A stretch of 64,000 nucleotides of DNA from Plectrocnemia conspersa. Lineage: Eukaryota; Arthropoda; Insecta; Trichoptera; Polycentropodidae. Position 1 is the first letter of the stretch, and each line of letters begins with the position of its first letter. This document shows, in pieces, positions 62,470 to 64,000 of the stretch. The notes beneath the pieces were generated by a model that saw only the letters and a list, made by a program, of their open reading frames with translations, did no database searches and was not told where the DNA came from. Made by a program: the position numbers and the translations under genes. The DNA is taken from positions 496,001 through 560,000 of the forward strand of contig VTFK01000063.1 in the NCBI GenBank assembly GCA_009617715.1. Reading direction: 5' to 3'.

Positions 62470-63418
62470 TAAACAGGTCAATATGTAATGTCAGCGTATT
62501 AAGAAGCCGGATGACCACAGCTATAGGCGAGTCGGCAAGTGCGGACGTCCTAGCCCTAACGGCATCAAAAGAGGACGCGATCGTGATTCTCGAAAATGTT
62601 CCGGAACCCAAAACTGGAATTCCTCGAGAATAGCTGGATTGTCGACAGCACCTTTTAGTAATTTGAAAAAATGCTTAGCGACATACAACTTTCTGCGAGA
62701 GCTCAGCGAATCGTATCCCAACGCTCCTAAAAGAAAGGCGCTGGGTTATATGTACGGATAATAACCAATTTGTAAAGGTATCTTAAATACCTTTTTTGAA
62801 TTTTTTCCACTAAAAGGGAATATTTGGCTATTCGGGGATTCCAAATTATAGATCTCGATTCAAGAATGCTACGAACTTAGGTGTCATAGAGGATGCGAAT
62901 AACTGACGGGTCGTCAAAGTGAAAGGCATTCCTCATAACAAAGCCGAGCATCTTGGAAGATTTATCACAGACGTCGTGTATGTGTAGAGAGAACCTCCAT
63001 TTACATTCGAAAGTGATTCCGAGATCTTTAGTGGAAGTTTCTTTAATCAAAATGTTACCTCCGAGATGGTAGAAATAAGCTAATGGCGAATGGGATCAAG
63101 AAAATGACACAGTATGGCACTTTCCGACACTAAAGGGCAGACGGTTAACGGAAGCCCATCTCCATAGAGTCTAAATCACTTTGTAGAGAGAAGGAGTCCA
63201 CAACAGATCGAATGCATTTATATAATTTTAAATCATCTGCGTACAGAAGAAAACTTGAATTTGTAATTGCTGTATTTATGTAATTAATAAATAACACAAA
63301 AAGCAGAGGGCCCGGATTGGATCCTTGAGGAACCCCCGAAGGGGTAAAATATTCTTTCGACAATCGGCTACCATAGGTTACAAACTGTCTACGATTGCTT
63401 AAATAACTCGAGAATATG
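62470..63418 (-). pseudogene. LINE family L reverse transcriptase, degenerate
   Basis: Order on the minus strand: TPSGVPQGSNPGPLLF, LFINYI, FLLYADDLKLY (the YADD catalytic motif), a short thumb region, then STKDLGITFECKWRFSLHI, SSKMLGFVMRNAFHF, VRSILESRSIIW and LLGALGYDSLSSRRKLYVAK. The intact frames are short (63145..63363 and 62521..62721); stops (for example after SVSFS and LYDT) and frameshifts show inactivation. The final part before the 3' UTR is YEELIQFV followed by a stop. No endonuclease or ORF1 is present because of truncation. Confidence 0.92.
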
Positions 63419-63419
63419 T

Positions 63420-64000
63420 AATAATATACTATATAAATTACATATAGTTATTCTTATGTAAAGTTATGCTAAAAATTTAAGACCATAACAATTTAACAAA
63501 TATATAGATTGGTTAAATATACGAAGATTATAATACGATAACTTCATCGCTTCATTAAAAATAATTTTAAAATAGAATTTACTAATAAACTTTACCTTTT
63601 CTTTGCAATAAATCACTAAAGTAGTGATTTGTTATGTTTGATATTTAACAAAGCGTGTGAAAAAAATATTTTTAAAAACAGAGGATCATATTTCTAGCAT
63701 TTAGCGAAATATTTATTTATGGTTACAAATTATTGTTAAAATATACAGAACATTGATATAAACTTATATAAGTTTCTTATTGACAAATTAATATCGTTCC
63801 CAACTTTGAGTATAATTGTAACATCAACACATATTTTATTCACTTAAGTTAATAACATCATAAAATATGACACTATATCATTAAAATAATTCCATTGAAA
63901 TCGAATTTAGATGAAGTAACAACAAAAAAATATTCTTGCGATCGCAAAAGCAGCAATGGTAATTTATTGCACAAATCGTACATTCACATTTTAACTATTG
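63420..64000. other. AT-rich DNA
   Basis: Nothing recognised to the end of the window. Confidence 0.55.

Larger units (their letters stand above)
62281..63418 (-). mobile_element. LINE family L, 5'-truncated copy with reverse transcriptase core
   Basis: A non-LTR retrotransposon on the minus strand from the reverse transcriptase finger region (YLSNRRQFVTYGSRLSKEYF) to the 3' hairpin and A/T-rich tail. Similarity stops at about 63418, where ordinary AT-rich DNA starts, giving 5' truncation. The 3' end matches 13286..14120. Confidence 0.93.

Overview
This window looks like a piece of an arthropod, most likely insect, nuclear genome. It is strongly AT-rich and carries no bacterial-type operons. 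The one protein-coding exon with clear splice sites has introns on both sides, and most long open frames are decayed transposons. The mobile elements (non-LTR retrotransposons, hAT, piggyBac-like and Tigger/pogo-like DNA transposons) fit an insect. The order of insect cannot be fixed from this sequence.

Only one exon of an ordinary cellular gene is well supported: 29483..29652 on the minus strand. It encodes 56 residues matching the C-terminal part of TRMT61A, the catalytic subunit of the tRNA m1A58 methyltransferase. It has a good acceptor and donor, but no other exon of the gene was found, so its introns would be large or the exon may be an isolated copy. A possible two-exon microgene (37084..37477) and a cysteine-rich micro-exon (near 10621) are much weaker.

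Mobile elements account for most other recognisable content. LINE family L: 11771 (fragment), 13286..14120 (nested in another repeat), 43383 (possible 3' hairpin only), 58521 (fragment), 62281..63418. LINE family M: 47604..47845 and 53645..54078. hAT elements with 8-bp target duplications: 32767..33875 (Ac-like, perfect duplication) and 38618..40991 (Buster/ZBED5-like, almost complete but frameshifted). piggyBac-like: 15957..17586 (relic) and 43054..43158 (105-bp MITE between TTAA sites). Tigger/pogo-like: 20544..21550 and 47011..47582 (sharing one internal transposase deletion) and a 298-bp MITE at 48805..49102. An unclassified repeat, called X here, occurs at 4505, 13133/14121 and 55860; its first copy contains a 112-bp tandem expansion. 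A 289-bp fold-back lies at 60090..60378.

Between the elements, very AT-rich DNA alternates with about 20 short islands of higher base complexity that keep no long reading frame. They resemble cis-regulatory islands of a gene-poor developmental locus, but this is inference from composition and short motifs. The most interesting signals are a short hairpin at the 3' end of LINE family L whose stem appears to change by compensatory pairs between copies, and the 60.2-kb fold-back, in which most arm differences keep G-U pairing on one strand. No complete host gene, tRNA, rRNA, CRISPR array or virus was recognised.
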